This document shows, piece by piece, positions 63,946 through 64,000 of a stretch of 64,000 nt of DNA. The stretch is from Bog-159 sp963738345. GTDB taxonomy: Bacteria > Acidobacteriota > Terriglobia > Bryobacterales > Bryobacteraceae. The stretch spans positions 930,001-994,000 of the forward strand of contig CAVTWI010000002.1 in assembly GCA_963738345.1 (NCBI GenBank), read 5' to 3'. The notes beneath the pieces are model-generated. The model did no database searches, was not told the origin of the DNA, and worked only from the letters and a program-made list of their open reading frames with translations. Position numbers and translations under genes: made by a program. Every line of letters starts with the position of its first letter. Positions within the stretch are counted from its first letter, which is position 1.

Positions 63946-64000
63946 CTAGCGGCGCGCGAACCGCCGCAGCCGGATAATCTCCGCCAGCGAGATATACACG
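63946..64000 (-). CDS. 3' end of an unidentified gene, cut by the window edge
   Basis: The minus strand reads VYISLAEIIRLRRFARR followed by a stop at 63946-63948 and is open to the window end. It looks like the C-terminus of a protein but 17 codons do not allow identification. Confidence 0.3.
   Translation of the reverse strand, partial: VYISLAEIIRLRRFARR

Overview
The window is GC-rich chromosomal DNA from a bacterium that I infer to be an acidobacterium of the Solibacter/Bryobacter type. The inference rests on gene content: a PadR regulator with a large FtsX-type (ADOP-like) permease, a sigma/FecR-like anti-sigma pair with a very long C-terminal part, FG-GAP and Vgb-like secreted propellers, tandem arylsulfotransferase-family proteins, the 'AQKSCGPKT' small protein, and an LpxL-type acyltransferase indicating an outer membrane. 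There is no rRNA or other direct taxonomic marker.

Layout. 1-4.7 kb: chromate transporter (cut by the window edge), FtsB-like septum protein, CutA, a HAD phosphatase and a hybrid-kinase-like protein that has lost its key catalytic residues. 4.75-12.7 kb: one minus-strand chemotaxis operon in the order STAS, soluble MCP-like protein, CheY, CheA, CheW, MCP, CheR, CheB. 12.8-20.4 kb: glycerophosphodiesterase, ThuA-like protein, M13 peptidase, RmuC, a second chemoreceptor with a haem-binding CxxCH sensor, and a DksA/TraR protein. 20.5-24.1 kb: four-gene ABC-2 export operon whose upstream region is a 563-bp array of 35 short tandem repeats. 24.8-27.9 kb: ECF sigma factor and its anti-sigma protein.

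27.9-40.7 kb is the accessory part. It holds small orphan genes, an Rhs fragment, a tRNA-Leu, an FG-GAP protein, a coupled nuclease-like/PIN-like gene pair, remnants of RES-Xre and PemK/MazF toxin-antitoxin modules and of an RRM gene, and an island of two PD-(D/E)XK-like genes flanked by directly repeated, decayed ASCH-like genes. The likeliest undescribed systems are the coupled pair (33.9-35.1 kb) and the 826-residue zinc-ribbon/nuclease-like protein (36.9-39.4 kb).

40.7-64 kb returns to core-type genes: acyltransferase, NADAR protein, PadR/permease, Vgb-like protein, RNase J, ABC exporter, a hairpin-bracketed 26-codon ORF, SecA, BrnT/BrnA, an orphan HicB, a serine hydrolase, a GAF-ANTAR regulator and two tandem arylsulfotransferase-like genes.

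Several otherwise well-conserved genes (RNase J, the FtsX permease, the FG-GAP protein, the Rhs and RRM fragments) are interrupted by single-base indels, some in homopolymers. Uncorrected sequencing or assembly errors are therefore a real possibility and frameshifts here should be read with caution.
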